DNA of 64,000 nt, from positions 1 to 64,000 of the forward strand of contig JBEKHB010000007.1 in NCBI GenBank assembly GCA_050012495.1, written 5' to 3'. This stretch comes from BOG-1155 sp050012495 (GTDB taxonomy: Bacteria > Desulfobacterota > Syntrophorhabdia > Syntrophorhabdales > WCHB1-27). Shown here piece after piece: positions 43,475 to 52,679 of the stretch (the first letter of the stretch is position 1; every line of letters starts with the position of its first letter). Position numbers and translations under genes: made by a program. The notes under the pieces are model-generated. The model did no database searches. It was not told the origin of the DNA and worked only from the letters and a program-made list of their open reading frames with translations.

Positions 43475-45070
43475 ATGGACGCGTTCATCGGCAACCTGAA
43501 GACTCACCTCAAAACCGTACCCAGGAACAAACTCTATCTCTACCTTATGGTCCTGGTGGCGGTTGTCGGCGGGTCTGTTATCGGACTTTCTTTCCTCCAG
43601 AAGGAAGACTACCAGCCGTTGTTCACAGGGCTCGCGACTGAGGATGCGTCCACGGTCGTGGCGAAGCTGAAGGAGCAGAAGATCCAGTACAGGCTGGGCG
43701 TAAACGGAACGACCATATCCGTGCCGAAGGAGAACGTCTACGACGTAAGACTGCTCCTTGCCTCTCAAAATGCACTACCCGGCGCGGGCGGAATAGGTCT
43801 GGAGCTGTTTGACAAGACCAACTACGGCATGACCGAGTTCATGCAGGGCATTAATTATAAAAGGGCCATACAGGGGGAATTGACGAGGACCATCAACCAG
43901 ATGCCGGAAATCCTCGCTTCCAGGGTTCATATCGCCATACCTGAGAAGACGCTCTTTACGGAAAGGGAAAAAGAGGTGACGGCATCCGTATTCCTCAAGC
44001 TGAAACCGGGCAGAGAGTTGGGGAGGGAACAGGTAGCCGGAATAGTGCAGCTTGTGGCCGGGAGCATAGAGGGGCTGAAGGCCGAGAACGTGGTGGTCAT
44101 CGACTCTTCCGGGCGGATCCTTCACAAGAGCGGCGATACGAATTCCGCTTTTAACATGTCCGGTCAGGAATACGAGCTGCAGAGGAATGTGGAAAGGAAG
44201 ATCGAGGAGTCGGTCCAATCGATGCTCCAGACCTTCCTCATGAACAGCAGATCCATCGTGAGGGCAAGCGTCGAGCTCAACCTGCGGAAGGTGGAGAAAG
44301 TAGAAGAGGAGTATGGCCCCGGCAAAGCCGTAGTAACGAGCCAAAAGAAGGTCAGGGAAAAATCGGTGAGCAGCAAAGCGAAAGCGGGCGGGGTCCCCGG
44401 TGTCGCGGCCGGTGCTGCGGCCGCCGCCGCCAAGGCGAAGCAGGCGGGGCCGAAACAGGAAGAGCAGAACCTGAACCAGACGGAGAAAGAAGACGAACAG
44501 GTCAACTATGAGGTGAGCAAAACGGTGAGAAAGATCGTCGAGCCTTTCGGTGATATAAAGCACATCTCTCTCGCCGTCCTCGTCGACGGAAAATACGAAA
44601 AGATAAAGGGGCAGAACGGCGAGGAGCTGAAGTATATCCCGAGGTCGCAGCAGGAGCTGGGCAACATACGGAACCTGGTCTTGAGGGCGGCCGGTTTAAA
44701 CGAAGAGAGGGGCGATAAAATCGAGGTCCTGAACATGCCCTTCGAGGTCGAGAACATACCGGATGAAAAGAGCCTCTTCGGCAATGCGGACAACAAGGGG
44801 CTTGTGCTCAATCTGGGAAGGTATGCCTTTTACCTGATCATCGCGTTGTCCGTATTCTTTTTCGTTTTGAGGCCGTTCTTCAAGATAATCCAAAGGAAGG
44901 AAGAAGCTGTTCCCCTGCAAAAGGTAAAAGACATCTACATGAAGACCGGAGGAGCAGGACCTGCGGCTATACCGGCGGGAGACCAGACCCAGCCGGCGAT
45001 AGCGGAAGCATTCAAAGACAAAGCCCTCGTGGGATCGATAATACGGGAATGGGTTAAGGAGAACGCGTAA
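43475..45070 (+). CDS. fliF: Flagellar MS-ring protein FliF
   Basis: The 531-residue ring protein has an N-terminal membrane helix (LYLYLMVLVAVVGGSVIGLS), YscJ-like ring domains (LFTGLATEDASTVVAKLKEQ, ALPGAGGIGLELFD, ASRVHIAIPEKTLF), an Ala/Lys-rich low-complexity loop near residue 310, a second membrane helix (FYLIIALSVFFFVLRPFF) and a cytoplasmic tail for FliG. The start overlaps no other gene, and the stop overlaps the fliG start. Confidence 0.96.
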   Translation: MDAFIGNLKTHLKTVPRNKLYLYLMVLVAVVGGSVIGLSFLQKEDYQPLFTGLATEDASTVVAKLKEQKIQYRLGVNGTTISVPKENVYDVRLLLASQNALPGAGGIGLELFDKTNYGMTEFMQGINYKRAIQGELTRTINQMPEILASRVHIAIPEKTLFTEREKEVTASVFLKLKPGRELGREQVAGIVQLVAGSIEGLKAENVVVIDSSGRILHKSGDTNSAFNMSGQEYELQRNVERKIEESVQSMLQTFLMNSRSIVRASVELNLRKVEKVEEEYGPGKAVVTSQKKVREKSVSSKAKAGGVPGVAAGAAAAAAKAKQAGPKQEEQNLNQTEKEDEQVNYEVSKTVRKIVEPFGDIKHISLAVLVDGKYEKIKGQNGEELKYIPRSQQELGNIRNLVLRAAGLNEERGDKIEVLNMPFEVENIPDEKSLFGNADNKGLVLNLGRYAFYLIIALSVFFFVLRPFFKIIQRKEEAVPLQKVKDIYMKTGGAGPAAIPAGDQTQPAIAEAFKDKALVGSIIREWVKENA

Positions 45071-46071
45071 TGGATGCCCCCGCAGAGCTTCCAGGCATAA
45101 AAAAAGCCGCAATACTCCTGCTTACGATGGATGAAAACCTCTCGAAAGAGGTGATCAAGGAGCTGGATGAGGACGAGATAGAGGCGGTCGGACAGGAAAT
45201 AGCCAGACTGCGCCTTATACCACACGAGGTGGTAAGCAAGGTGCACGAGGAATTCGCCAAGAAGATCGATGGGCGCAAGAAGAATGTCGTCGGCGGGGAA
45301 ACAAAGTTTAAGATGCTCATCGAAAAGAGTCTGGGCGCCGAAAAGGCGGAGCTTTTCATGGGGAACATGGAATCGAGGAGGGGCATGCCGGGTGATTTCC
45401 TGAGAACTGCCGACGCGAGGATACTGGCGAACGTTTTACGGGGGGAGCACCCTCAGACTATCGCGCTGGTCCTGTCGATATTGAGTATAAAGAAGGCCTG
45501 CGACCTTGTGACGTATCTTCCGGAAAAAATCCATCGCGATGTGGTCTCGCGGATGGCATACCTGGAAAAGGTGGACAAGAAAATCATCGAGGACGTGGAG
45601 AATGTCCTCAAGGAGCAATTGGAGACGACCGGCGCCGTAGAGGGCAGACAAATAGGCGGGGTTGAGATGGTGGCGAACATACTCAACCAGATGGACAGAA
45701 AGCTTGAATCGGAGCTGTTGGGAAAGATAGAGGAAGAAGACGCGAGCCTTGCGGAGCGGATACGACAGCTCATGTTTACCTTCGAAGACCTCATGAAGAT
45801 CGACGACCGGGGCATGCAGACGCTGCTGAAGGAAATTACTTCGGAGGATGTCGGTCTCGCCTTGAAGGGCTCCTCCGATCATATTAAAGACAAAATCTTT
45901 AAGAACATGTCGGAAAGGGCCGCCGCGATGCTCAAGGAGGACCTGGAGGCAATGGGTCCTGCCCGGGTCTCCGACGTCGAGCGGGCGCAGATAAAGATTG
46001 CGATGGTCGCCAAGAAGCTGGAGTCTGAGGGCAAAATAATGCTCTCGAAGGGCAATGAAAGATTCGTCTAG
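45070..46071 (+). CDS. fliG: Flagellar motor switch protein FliG
   Basis: The 333-residue rotor protein has three domains. Landmarks are LPGIKKAAILLLTMDENLSK, RGEHPQTIALVLSILSIKKA (the E-H-P-Q-T motif), ILNQMDRKLESELLGKIEEE, and the C-terminal torque helix FEDLMKIDDRGMQTLLKEI with its charged residues. ATG 45070 overlaps the fliF TAA, with AAGGAGAA upstream. Confidence 0.97.
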   Translation: MDAPAELPGIKKAAILLLTMDENLSKEVIKELDEDEIEAVGQEIARLRLIPHEVVSKVHEEFAKKIDGRKKNVVGGETKFKMLIEKSLGAEKAELFMGNMESRRGMPGDFLRTADARILANVLRGEHPQTIALVLSILSIKKACDLVTYLPEKIHRDVVSRMAYLEKVDKKIIEDVENVLKEQLETTGAVEGRQIGGVEMVANILNQMDRKLESELLGKIEEEDASLAERIRQLMFTFEDLMKIDDRGMQTLLKEITSEDVGLALKGSSDHIKDKIFKNMSERAAAMLKEDLEAMGPARVSDVERAQIKIAMVAKKLESEGKIMLSKGNERFV

Positions 46072-46687
46072 GGCGTCGATACCATTTATTTTCGACGACC
46101 TCGGTGCAGTCGGGCATGAGAGGCCCGAGGCCGGGTTCGTATCTTATTTTCGTCCCAGGGTTGCAGAGGCAGAGATTGAAGAGACGGTCGAGGAGCCGCC
46201 TCCGAGTCTTGAAGACCAGGCCAGAAAAGTGTTCGAGGACGCGTACGTGCAGGGGGAAAAGGCGGGCTGCGATATGGGCATGCGGCGGGTTGAGTCCATC
46301 GCAAAAAGGCTTGAGAGGCATATTGAAGAAGTGACGTTATTCAAGGGTGCCCTCGAGGAGAGGTATGAAAAATTGGCGGTCGAGCTTGCCCTGAAGTTCG
46401 CCGAGACGATTGTTCTCCGGGAGTGCGCGGAGAAAAGAGATGTGCTGGCGGCCATGATAAGAAAGGCCATGGAAATGTGCGAGGAGAAAGGCGAACTCGT
46501 CATACGGGTCAGGGCGGAGGACGCTCGCTATATAGAGGGTATCCGCTCCGATCGCATTAAGGTGATCGCCGATGACACGCTGAAGGAACCGGGCTTTACG
46601 ATAGAAACACAGGTGGGCGATATAGACGGAAGGATTAGTTCCCAGCTCGAAGAGCTGAGAAGTGCGCTGACCGGTGATCATGAGTGA
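46055..46687 (+). CDS. fliH: Flagellar assembly protein FliH
   Basis: The 210-residue protein has low sequence conservation, but the layout fits FliH: an acidic Pro-containing N-terminus, the long helix EKAGCDMGMRRVESIAKRLE and LKFAETIVLRECAEKRDVL, and a C-terminal V/ATPase E-like domain ending DGRISSQLEELRSAL. It lies between fliG and fliI and overlaps both. FliH is the stator-like regulator of the FliI ATPase. Confidence 0.87.
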   Translation: MKDSSRASIPFIFDDLGAVGHERPEAGFVSYFRPRVAEAEIEETVEEPPPSLEDQARKVFEDAYVQGEKAGCDMGMRRVESIAKRLERHIEEVTLFKGALEERYEKLAVELALKFAETIVLRECAEKRDVLAAMIRKAMEMCEEKGELVIRVRAEDARYIEGIRSDRIKVIADDTLKEPGFTIETQVGDIDGRISSQLEELRSALTGDHE

Positions 46688-47999
46688 TGAACGGCTCCTG
46701 TCGGAGGTGACACGAAAGCTCATCCATCGTTATCCCTACAGGATATACGGAAGAGTAAACCAGGTAGTGGGCCTTGTTATTGAGGGCAGGGGTCCATTGT
46801 CGTCAGTGGGTGACTCGGCGCTGATCTACCCGCTCGACGACTCGCCTCCCATACACGCGGAAGTCGTCGGTTTCAGAGACGGAAAAACGATGCTTATGCC
46901 CCTTGGTGATCTGAGGGGCATCGGCATAGGGTCACGCATACTCTCGAAGAAGCAGACCGTAAGCACCGGCGTGGGCGACGGCATCCTGGGACGGGTCATA
47001 GACGGTCTTGGTCACCCTATCGACGGGAAGGGGCCCTTGAACTGCCGTGAATCGATCCCCATTTATCAGGCTGCAGCCAATCCTATGAAAAAGCGGCGTA
47101 TTGTCGAGCCCCTTGACCTGGGTGTGAGGAGCATTAACGGCCTTCTCACCTGCGGGAGGGGGCAGAGGATGGGGATATTTGCAGGATCGGGCGTCGGGAA
47201 AAGCGTGCTTCTCGGCATGGTGGCGCGCCATACCGAGGCAAAGGTGAACGTCATCGGCCTGATCGGCGAAAGGGGCAGGGAGGTGCGGGAGTTCATAGAA
47301 AAGGACCTGCAGGACGGAATCAATCATTCGATAGTCGTGGTCGCGACCTCTGATCAGCCGCCTCTCATCAGGGTACGGGCCGCTTTCCTTACCATCGCCC
47401 TTGCCGAATATTTCAGGGACCAGGGAAACGACGTGCTTTTGCTCATGGATTCGCTGACGCGCTTCGCCATGGCGCAAAGAGAGATCGGCCTTGCCATAGG
47501 GGAGCCGCCTACGACAAAGGGGTATCCGCCGAGTGTCTTTTCTCTGCTTGCAAAGCTTCTCGAGAGGGCAGGCAATGGAGAAGGCGAGGGCGCAATGACT
47601 GCCATTTATACGGTGCTGGTGGAAGGCGACGACCTTGATGATCCCATAGCCGATGCGTCGAGGTCGATCCTCGACGGCCATATCGTGCTCTCCAGAAAGC
47701 TGGCGAATGGAAACCATTACCCGGCGGTGGATGTGCTCAAAAGCGTCAGCCGGGTAATGAAGGACATCGTGCCGCGGCAGCAGACGGAGTACGCGGGCAA
47801 GATCATCGAGGTGCTGGCGGAGTACGAGAGGGCTGAAGACCTCATCAATATAGGGGCATACGCGTCAGGCAGCAACAAGAAAATAGACTACGCAATCTCC
47901 ATGATGGAGAAGGTGAAGCTTTTCCTCACCCAGAAGAGCGACGAAAAGGCCACCCTTGAAGAAACGATCAACAGCATGAAGATACTCTTCTATGTTTAA
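46680..47999 (+). CDS. fliI: Flagellum-specific ATPase FliI
   Basis: The 439-residue export ATPase, related to F1 beta, has Walker A GIFAGSGVGKSVLLGM, GERGREVREFIEKDL, Walker B VLLLMDSLTRFAMAQREIGL and GEPPTTKGYPPSVFSLLAKL. ATG 46680 overlaps the end of fliH; GTG 46674 is an alternative. Neither has a strong ribosome site, so translation is probably coupled. Confidence 0.96.
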   Translation: MSDERLLSEVTRKLIHRYPYRIYGRVNQVVGLVIEGRGPLSSVGDSALIYPLDDSPPIHAEVVGFRDGKTMLMPLGDLRGIGIGSRILSKKQTVSTGVGDGILGRVIDGLGHPIDGKGPLNCRESIPIYQAAANPMKKRRIVEPLDLGVRSINGLLTCGRGQRMGIFAGSGVGKSVLLGMVARHTEAKVNVIGLIGERGREVREFIEKDLQDGINHSIVVVATSDQPPLIRVRAAFLTIALAEYFRDQGNDVLLLMDSLTRFAMAQREIGLAIGEPPTTKGYPPSVFSLLAKLLERAGNGEGEGAMTAIYTVLVEGDDLDDPIADASRSILDGHIVLSRKLANGNHYPAVDVLKSVSRVMKDIVPRQQTEYAGKIIEVLAEYERAEDLINIGAYASGSNKKIDYAISMMEKVKLFLTQKSDEKATLEETINSMKILFYV

Positions 48000-48414
48000 C
48001 TTTCGTTTCAGCAGGCTGATGGAAATCAAGGAAAATCTGCGCGAACACAAACAGGGGGAGCTGGAGAGCGCCATTGCCGCCTCGGAGAAGTTGATGCGCA
48101 GGATCCTGGCAATGGAAGAGGAGGTCGTAGACCGCTACAACGGCATGCTTAGCCGGTGCATGACGGGAGAGCAATTTTCTCTGCTGATCGGTCACCTGGC
48201 CTATCTGGACGGGAAGAAAGCGGCCATGAGGGCGGAGAAGGAAAAGACGGATAAGCGAATCAACGCCTTGAGAAGAGAGTTGTTAGCTCTCACTATGGAA
48301 GTGAAGATGTTTGAGAAACTGAAAAAGAAGGCCCTTCAGGCGGCAAGGATTGCATCGGCCAGGAACGAGCGGAAAATGATGGACGATCTCGCCTCCAGAG
48401 TGGAAGGGAAGTAG
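47992..48414 (+). CDS. fliJ: Flagellar export chaperone FliJ
   Basis: The 140-residue all-helical protein begins MFNFRFSRLMEIKENLREHK and has the charged coiled-coil pattern with a late EVKMFEKLKKKALQAA, as in FliJ. It overlaps the fliI stop by 8 bp. Sequence conservation in the family is weak, and position between fliI and fliK is the main support. Confidence 0.85.
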   Translation: MFNFRFSRLMEIKENLREHKQGELESAIAASEKLMRRILAMEEEVVDRYNGMLSRCMTGEQFSLLIGHLAYLDGKKAAMRAEKEKTDKRINALRRELLALTMEVKMFEKLKKKALQAARIASARNERKMMDDLASRVEGK

Positions 48415-48428
48415 GAAAAGAAGCAACG

Positions 48429-48496
48429 GGAAAATTCTTCTGGATAGGAACTTTTTGAGTCCCCATCCGGAAAATTCTTCCGGATAGGAACTTTTT
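48429..48496 (+). repeat. Two tandem 28-bp repeats upstream of fliK
   Basis: Two copies, 48429-48456 and 48469-48496, differ at one base. Each reads GGAAAATTCTTC, (T or C)GGATAGGAA, CTTTTT. The unit length is 40 bp. In the second copy TCCGGAA and TTCCGGA form a hairpin. They sit in the 156-bp gap after fliJ, the only real gap in this part of the flagellar operon. They could be a partial terminator or a binding site. Confidence 0.75.
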
Positions 48497-48570
48497 TCCC
48501 GCACCGCACCCCGCCTTTACGCACCCCTCTCCAATGTTGTCGTACTCTCCCAACGTAATTATGATACGGC

Positions 48571-50403
48571 ATGCTTTTTGTTATAAGTCCTCTCATGCAA
48601 CGGACAATGCTGAACCTGCCGACAACGTGTATGACTGACCTCAAGGCAACAATCGCGGACCTCAAGGTCCCTGCCGCGCTCGTCGGCGACAGCCCTTTCG
48701 GGGCCCTGCTGAGTCAGGCAATGGACGAGGGCTCGCTGCAAGGAGCCGGCGGTGCTGTGGCGCAAGCAAAGTCCTCCTCCTCTCTTGATCTGCCGGCTCT
48801 CCTGCTGGCCTTCCTGGGGGAAAACGTTGAAACTTCCGGCCAGGCCACGCAGGCGACCGCGGGGCCGGCGCTTCAGACGGCGAGCAACAAGGACCTGAAG
48901 GCGAGTGATAGGCCGGCGGCCGGAAGCACGCGGGATGAGGGAACGGTCGCAGGCACAAACCTCAAACCTGAGCAACAACTGCAAAACCTGGTCATGAGGC
49001 TGCTGGCCCTGGTGATAACGACGGATGCCGGGGCCGGAGGTCAGACGGCCGTGGCAAAGGGTTCGGACTCAGGGGAGGAGAAGGCTGCCGCAGAACCGGG
49101 CAATGGGCTCACTACCGGTGTGAAGGACGGCGACGGCGACGGCACATCTCACCGGAGCAAAGCGTCGAATAGCGGCGCATCGGGTAGCGCGTCGGAGACG
49201 GACAACCGGCATCTCCTCGATACCGTGGCGCTCCTGCTCTTTACGGGGCTTGAGGCAATCACGCAGGAGCCGGGCAGGGAATCGGGAGCATCCGGGGAGA
49301 CGCAGTCTCTCCTGCCGAAGGACGGCGGGACAGAGACGGAGATTGCGCCGGTGCCGGCGCAGCCTGCGGCCGGCGGACCGGCTGTCGAAAACCCCGGCGT
49401 GAAGGGCCGGGAGACAGTTGCATTGCCGGGGGACGAGCTGAACGGCTTTGCGGCGCGTCTTCTCGGCGCAGGGACGGATGCGGCTGCATCCACAGGGACG
49501 ACGGCGGTCCGGGCGGAGTTTGCGCTCACGCCGGCAGGGGAGGCCGGTGCGGACGAAAACAGTCTCACCCTGCAGATATCCACTTATTGGGGCTCAGCGC
49601 CCCCTCCACCGGCAAAGCCGGATGGAGCCTCCCCCCTCATGCAGATATCCAGTTATTGGGGCTCAGCGCCCCCTCCACCGGCAAACGCCGCGACCCGCTT
49701 GGCGGGTATCCCGGCCTCCCCCCTCATAAGTGCCAATGCCGCCGGAAGCGTGGGGCAGACAAGCCGGGTAGGGCAGGCGGCAGGCGGCGTGCAGGACGGT
49801 GCTGCAGCAGGGACTGAAGGGGCCGGCAGCGCATCATCCGATGGCGTGGTGACCATCGTCAAGGAGCTGACGCCCCTCCTTTTCGAAGGCCGGGACGAGA
49901 ACGCGTCGCACGACCCGGCGGCAGGCAAGGAGAGTGCCGGTGCGAAGGAGGGCTACCCGATCACACTCGATGAGCATGTCTCGGTGAATGACGAACCGAC
50001 GCAGGAGCAGCAGGCGTCAGGGCAGCCCGGCTCCGCCGGCACAATCGAGAGGTTCGACCGGGTCATGGAACAGGTCGGGACCGGTACAGGCCCACACGAT
50101 ATGACGGTCAGGCTCACGGTAGGGAACGACGAAAGCCTCGTCCTTGGGTTGAAGGACCTCGGCCACACGGTAACGGTGGAAATCAGGGGTTCGAATCAGG
50201 GGATGATAAACCTGCTTCAGTCGCAGCGGGACGTCATCATCAGCCACCTGGAAGGCAAGGACATATCGGCGAACATCGTCATCGACCCGAACGCCTCAGG
50301 GACGCCGGAGAAGCAAGAGAGGAGAGAGACGAGGCAAAGGACCTCAGCCGCTCGCGCGAAAGTCAGCGGGGGGTTCGACGGGTTACTCGAAGTATTCGCG
50401 TAA
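48571..50403 (+). CDS. fliK: Flagellar hook-length control protein FliK
   Basis: This 610-residue protein has a long, low-complexity, Ala/Gly/Glu-rich N-terminal and central region and a conserved C-terminal Flg_hook domain from about residue 505. There MTVRLTVGNDESLVLGLKDL, VTVEIRGSNQGMINLLQSQR and DVIISHLEGKDISANIVIDP match the family. Position before flgD and flgE supports it. Residues about 338-386 are encoded by two GC-rich hairpin repeats inserted in frame (YWGSAPPPPAKPDGASPL and YWGSAPPPPANAATR). ATG 48571 has no good ribosome site, so a start at 48595 or 48631 is possible. Confidence 0.9.
   Translation: MLFVISPLMQRTMLNLPTTCMTDLKATIADLKVPAALVGDSPFGALLSQAMDEGSLQGAGGAVAQAKSSSSLDLPALLLAFLGENVETSGQATQATAGPALQTASNKDLKASDRPAAGSTRDEGTVAGTNLKPEQQLQNLVMRLLALVITTDAGAGGQTAVAKGSDSGEEKAAAEPGNGLTTGVKDGDGDGTSHRSKASNSGASGSASETDNRHLLDTVALLLFTGLEAITQEPGRESGASGETQSLLPKDGGTETEIAPVPAQPAAGGPAVENPGVKGRETVALPGDELNGFAARLLGAGTDAAASTGTTAVRAEFALTPAGEAGADENSLTLQISTYWGSAPPPPAKPDGASPLMQISSYWGSAPPPPANAATRLAGIPASPLISANAAGSVGQTSRVGQAAGGVQDGAAAGTEGAGSASSDGVVTIVKELTPLLFEGRDENASHDPAAGKESAGAKEGYPITLDEHVSVNDEPTQEQQASGQPGSAGTIERFDRVMEQVGTGTGPHDMTVRLTVGNDESLVLGLKDLGHTVTVEIRGSNQGMINLLQSQRDVIISHLEGKDISANIVIDPNASGTPEKQERRETRQRTSAARAKVSGGFDGLLEVFA
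49584..49729 (+). repeat. GC-rich modular hairpin repeats inside fliK (copies 6 and 7)
   Basis: Two copies are in plus orientation. 49584-49639 is a short form with stem CCGGCAAAGCCGG. 49653-49727 is a long form with stem ACCCGCTTGGCGGGT. Each begins TTATTGGGGCTCAGCGCC and ends CCTCCCCCCTCA. A 13-bp flank, TGCAGATATCCA plus C or G, precedes both copies, so copy 7 arose with its own upstream flank. The reading frame of fliK passes through both. Confidence 0.9.
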
Positions 50404-50414
50404 AGGAGGGCACA

Positions 50415-51041
50415 ATGGCTGCAGGAACCAGTACTACAACGGCTGTCTCGGGAGCGGGTTCGACCATCTCTTCGAACGGGTCCAATTTGTCTACGGTAAC
50501 CAACGAAGACTTCCTTCAGATCTTGATCGCGCAACTGCAGAACCAGGACCCCCTCAATCCCACCGATCCGAGTCAATTTGTCACGGAGCTGGCCGAGATG
50601 ACGCAGGTGCAGTCGCTTCAGAGCATGCAAACATCTCTTTCGAGCCTGGCGAGCAGCCTCGGCACCGGGTCTATGAGTCAATGGGCTTCGACCGTGGGGG
50701 ACTACATGCAGGTAAACGACACGTCCATATCACAAGGGGATGAGGTGGTCCTCTCCCCGAGCGGCAGTTACAGCCAGATAACGTTGAACCTGACGAATAA
50801 ATCGGACGGAAGCAGCAAGCAGGTGACGTTCAAATCGGGGGACTCCCTGGTTTACAGCGACACGGACGGGAATTACACGGTGAAGGGGGCGACGGCAACG
50901 GTGAACGGCCAGTCCGTCACGTGCCCTACACAGGTATACCGGTACATAAGCGGCGTCCAGTCGGGCAGCTCCGGGATCATGCTGGTGGCAAGCGATGGGA
51001 CGACGTACGCGCCAAGCGCTATCTTAGGACTAACCAAATAA
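50415..51041 (+). CDS. flgD: Flagellar hook assembly protein FlgD
   Basis: The 208-residue hook-cap scaffold has EDFLQILIAQLQNQDPLNPT followed by FVTELAEMTQVQSLQSM, the defining FlgD N-terminal block, then a beta-rich C-terminal part that ends with KRISGVQS-like YRYISGVQSGSSG. ATG 50415 follows AAAGGAGGGCAC, 11 bp after fliK. Confidence 0.95.
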   Translation: MAAGTSTTTAVSGAGSTISSNGSNLSTVTNEDFLQILIAQLQNQDPLNPTDPSQFVTELAEMTQVQSLQSMQTSLSSLASSLGTGSMSQWASTVGDYMQVNDTSISQGDEVVLSPSGSYSQITLNLTNKSDGSSKQVTFKSGDSLVYSDTDGNYTVKGATATVNGQSVTCPTQVYRYISGVQSGSSGIMLVASDGTTYAPSAILGLTK

Positions 51042-51059
51042 CGCAAAGGGGGGAACAGC

Positions 51060-52631
51060 ATGCTCACGTCACTTTATTCGGGAATCAGCGGCCTTTTGGC
51101 AAATAGCGAGGCGCTCGACATCGTGGGTAATAACATAGCGAACTCCAACACCACGGGTTTCAAGTCGAGCAGCGCATCATTCGAAGACGTGCTCTACCAG
51201 ACGATAACAGGCACAAGCGGTACGGGGCAGGTGGGAACAGGCGCGGCCCTGGGCGCCGTCCAGACGGATTTCTCCGAGGGGTCGATCAAGACGACGGACT
51301 CCGCGACCGATCTGGCAATCGGCGGACAGGGGTTTTTTATCGTGCAGAAACCGGGGGACAGCACGGATTACTACACGAGGGCAGGGGGGTTCAGCCTTGA
51401 TACGGCTGGCGATATGGTCGACGCCAACGGCGATTACCTTCAGGGCAAAGTCATAGACCAGGCCACCGGAACGGCCACAGGGGTGGATGGAGATATCAAC
51501 ATATCCCAGCAGCCGAGCCAGCCGAAGGCCACGCAGACCCTGAATATGGTGGTCAATCTCGAGTCGGACTCGGCGTGGAAGGGCGAGTGCACCGTGGCGA
51601 GCGGCACGGATCTCAGCAGTATTACGGCAGCCGCCGGCAGCTATCCTGCCACCGGCGATTATGTCTTTGACGTGACCGGTGCGGCGGATAAGAACGGTAA
51701 TTTCCCTGTAACGGTGACCATGCCCGATGGCACCGTGGTCACGGGGACCGCAACCAGTAACGGCAACGTCACCGACTTCACCGGCACGGATTCGAAGAAC
51801 AATACGGTGGATACCGGCCTGAATCTCACTTTCGGCACCCTGACCAGCGGTGACGCGACCAAATTCACCCTTTCCGGTTTTGACGGCACGTCCGCGACCA
51901 CCCAGTCCAATACGTCAAACTATTCGTCATCCGAAACAGTGTACGACTCACTCGGCACGGCCCACACGGTAACGGTCGATTTCCGGAAGGCTTCCGTGGA
52001 CGCCACCTCTCAAACATCGACGTGGGACTGGAATGTGACGGTAAACGGAGATGATACGGTGGTCTCAGGGGGGTCGGGGACCATGACGTTCAATGAAAAC
52101 GGCGTCCTGACTTCAGGCGGCTCACCGCAGGCCGTCACCTTCGATTTCATCGGGGCCCAGCAAAATCAGGTCATCGACCTCGTGTTGGGGTCGGCGTCGG
52201 GAGAAGGCTCATCGACGCAGTACAGCAGTGCTTCGACGACCACCTACGTGGGCCAGGACGGGTATGCCCCCGGCGTGCTCCAGAGCGTCAGTGTGAGCAA
52301 CGATGGCGTCATCTCCGGTACCTATGACAACGGACAGATCTTGCAGCTTTACCAGTTAACCCTCGCAAGCTTCAACAACCCCCAGGGATTGAAAAAAGAA
52401 GGCGGCAATCTCTATTCGGCAACGCTCGATTCCGGCGCCGCGTACACCAACGCCCCGGGCCAGGGTGGGACCGGAACGATCAGCTCTAACTCACTCGAAG
52501 AATCAAATGTAGATCTGGCAACAGAATTCGTGAACATGATAATCTACCAGAACGGCTACGAGGCGAACTCAAAAGTAATTACCACGACAGACCAGATCCT
52601 CCAGGACCTCTTGAACATCATACCGAGATAG
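51060..52631 (+). CDS. flgE: Flagellar hook protein FlgE
   Basis: The 523-residue hook subunit has the N-terminal rod motif LYSGISGLLANSEALDIVGN then NIANSNTTGFKSSSASFEDV. A D1 segment ATDLAIGGQGFFIVQ, a Thr/Gly/Asp-rich variable middle and the C-terminal motif EESNVDLATEFVNMIIYQNG with YEANSKVITTTDQILQDL follow. ATG 51060 follows AAAGGGGGGAAC. It ends the first flagellar operon, with a terminator 49 bp later. Confidence 0.95.
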   Translation: MLTSLYSGISGLLANSEALDIVGNNIANSNTTGFKSSSASFEDVLYQTITGTSGTGQVGTGAALGAVQTDFSEGSIKTTDSATDLAIGGQGFFIVQKPGDSTDYYTRAGGFSLDTAGDMVDANGDYLQGKVIDQATGTATGVDGDINISQQPSQPKATQTLNMVVNLESDSAWKGECTVASGTDLSSITAAAGSYPATGDYVFDVTGAADKNGNFPVTVTMPDGTVVTGTATSNGNVTDFTGTDSKNNTVDTGLNLTFGTLTSGDATKFTLSGFDGTSATTQSNTSNYSSSETVYDSLGTAHTVTVDFRKASVDATSQTSTWDWNVTVNGDDTVVSGGSGTMTFNENGVLTSGGSPQAVTFDFIGAQQNQVIDLVLGSASGEGSSTQYSSASTTTYVGQDGYAPGVLQSVSVSNDGVISGTYDNGQILQLYQLTLASFNNPQGLKKEGGNLYSATLDSGAAYTNAPGQGGTGTISSNSLEESNVDLATEFVNMIIYQNGYEANSKVITTTDQILQDLLNIIPR

Positions 52632-52679
52632 TAAACACGTGAGCGGCCGTGTTGCCGTTCTCAGGCACATGAGAGCTGC

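Noticed and set aside
48441..48496. Resemblance of GGATAGGAACTTTTT to half of a yeast FRT site.
   Set aside because: Only about ten bases agree and the arms are not arranged as an FRT; no recombinase is nearby. It is treated as a local tandem repeat.
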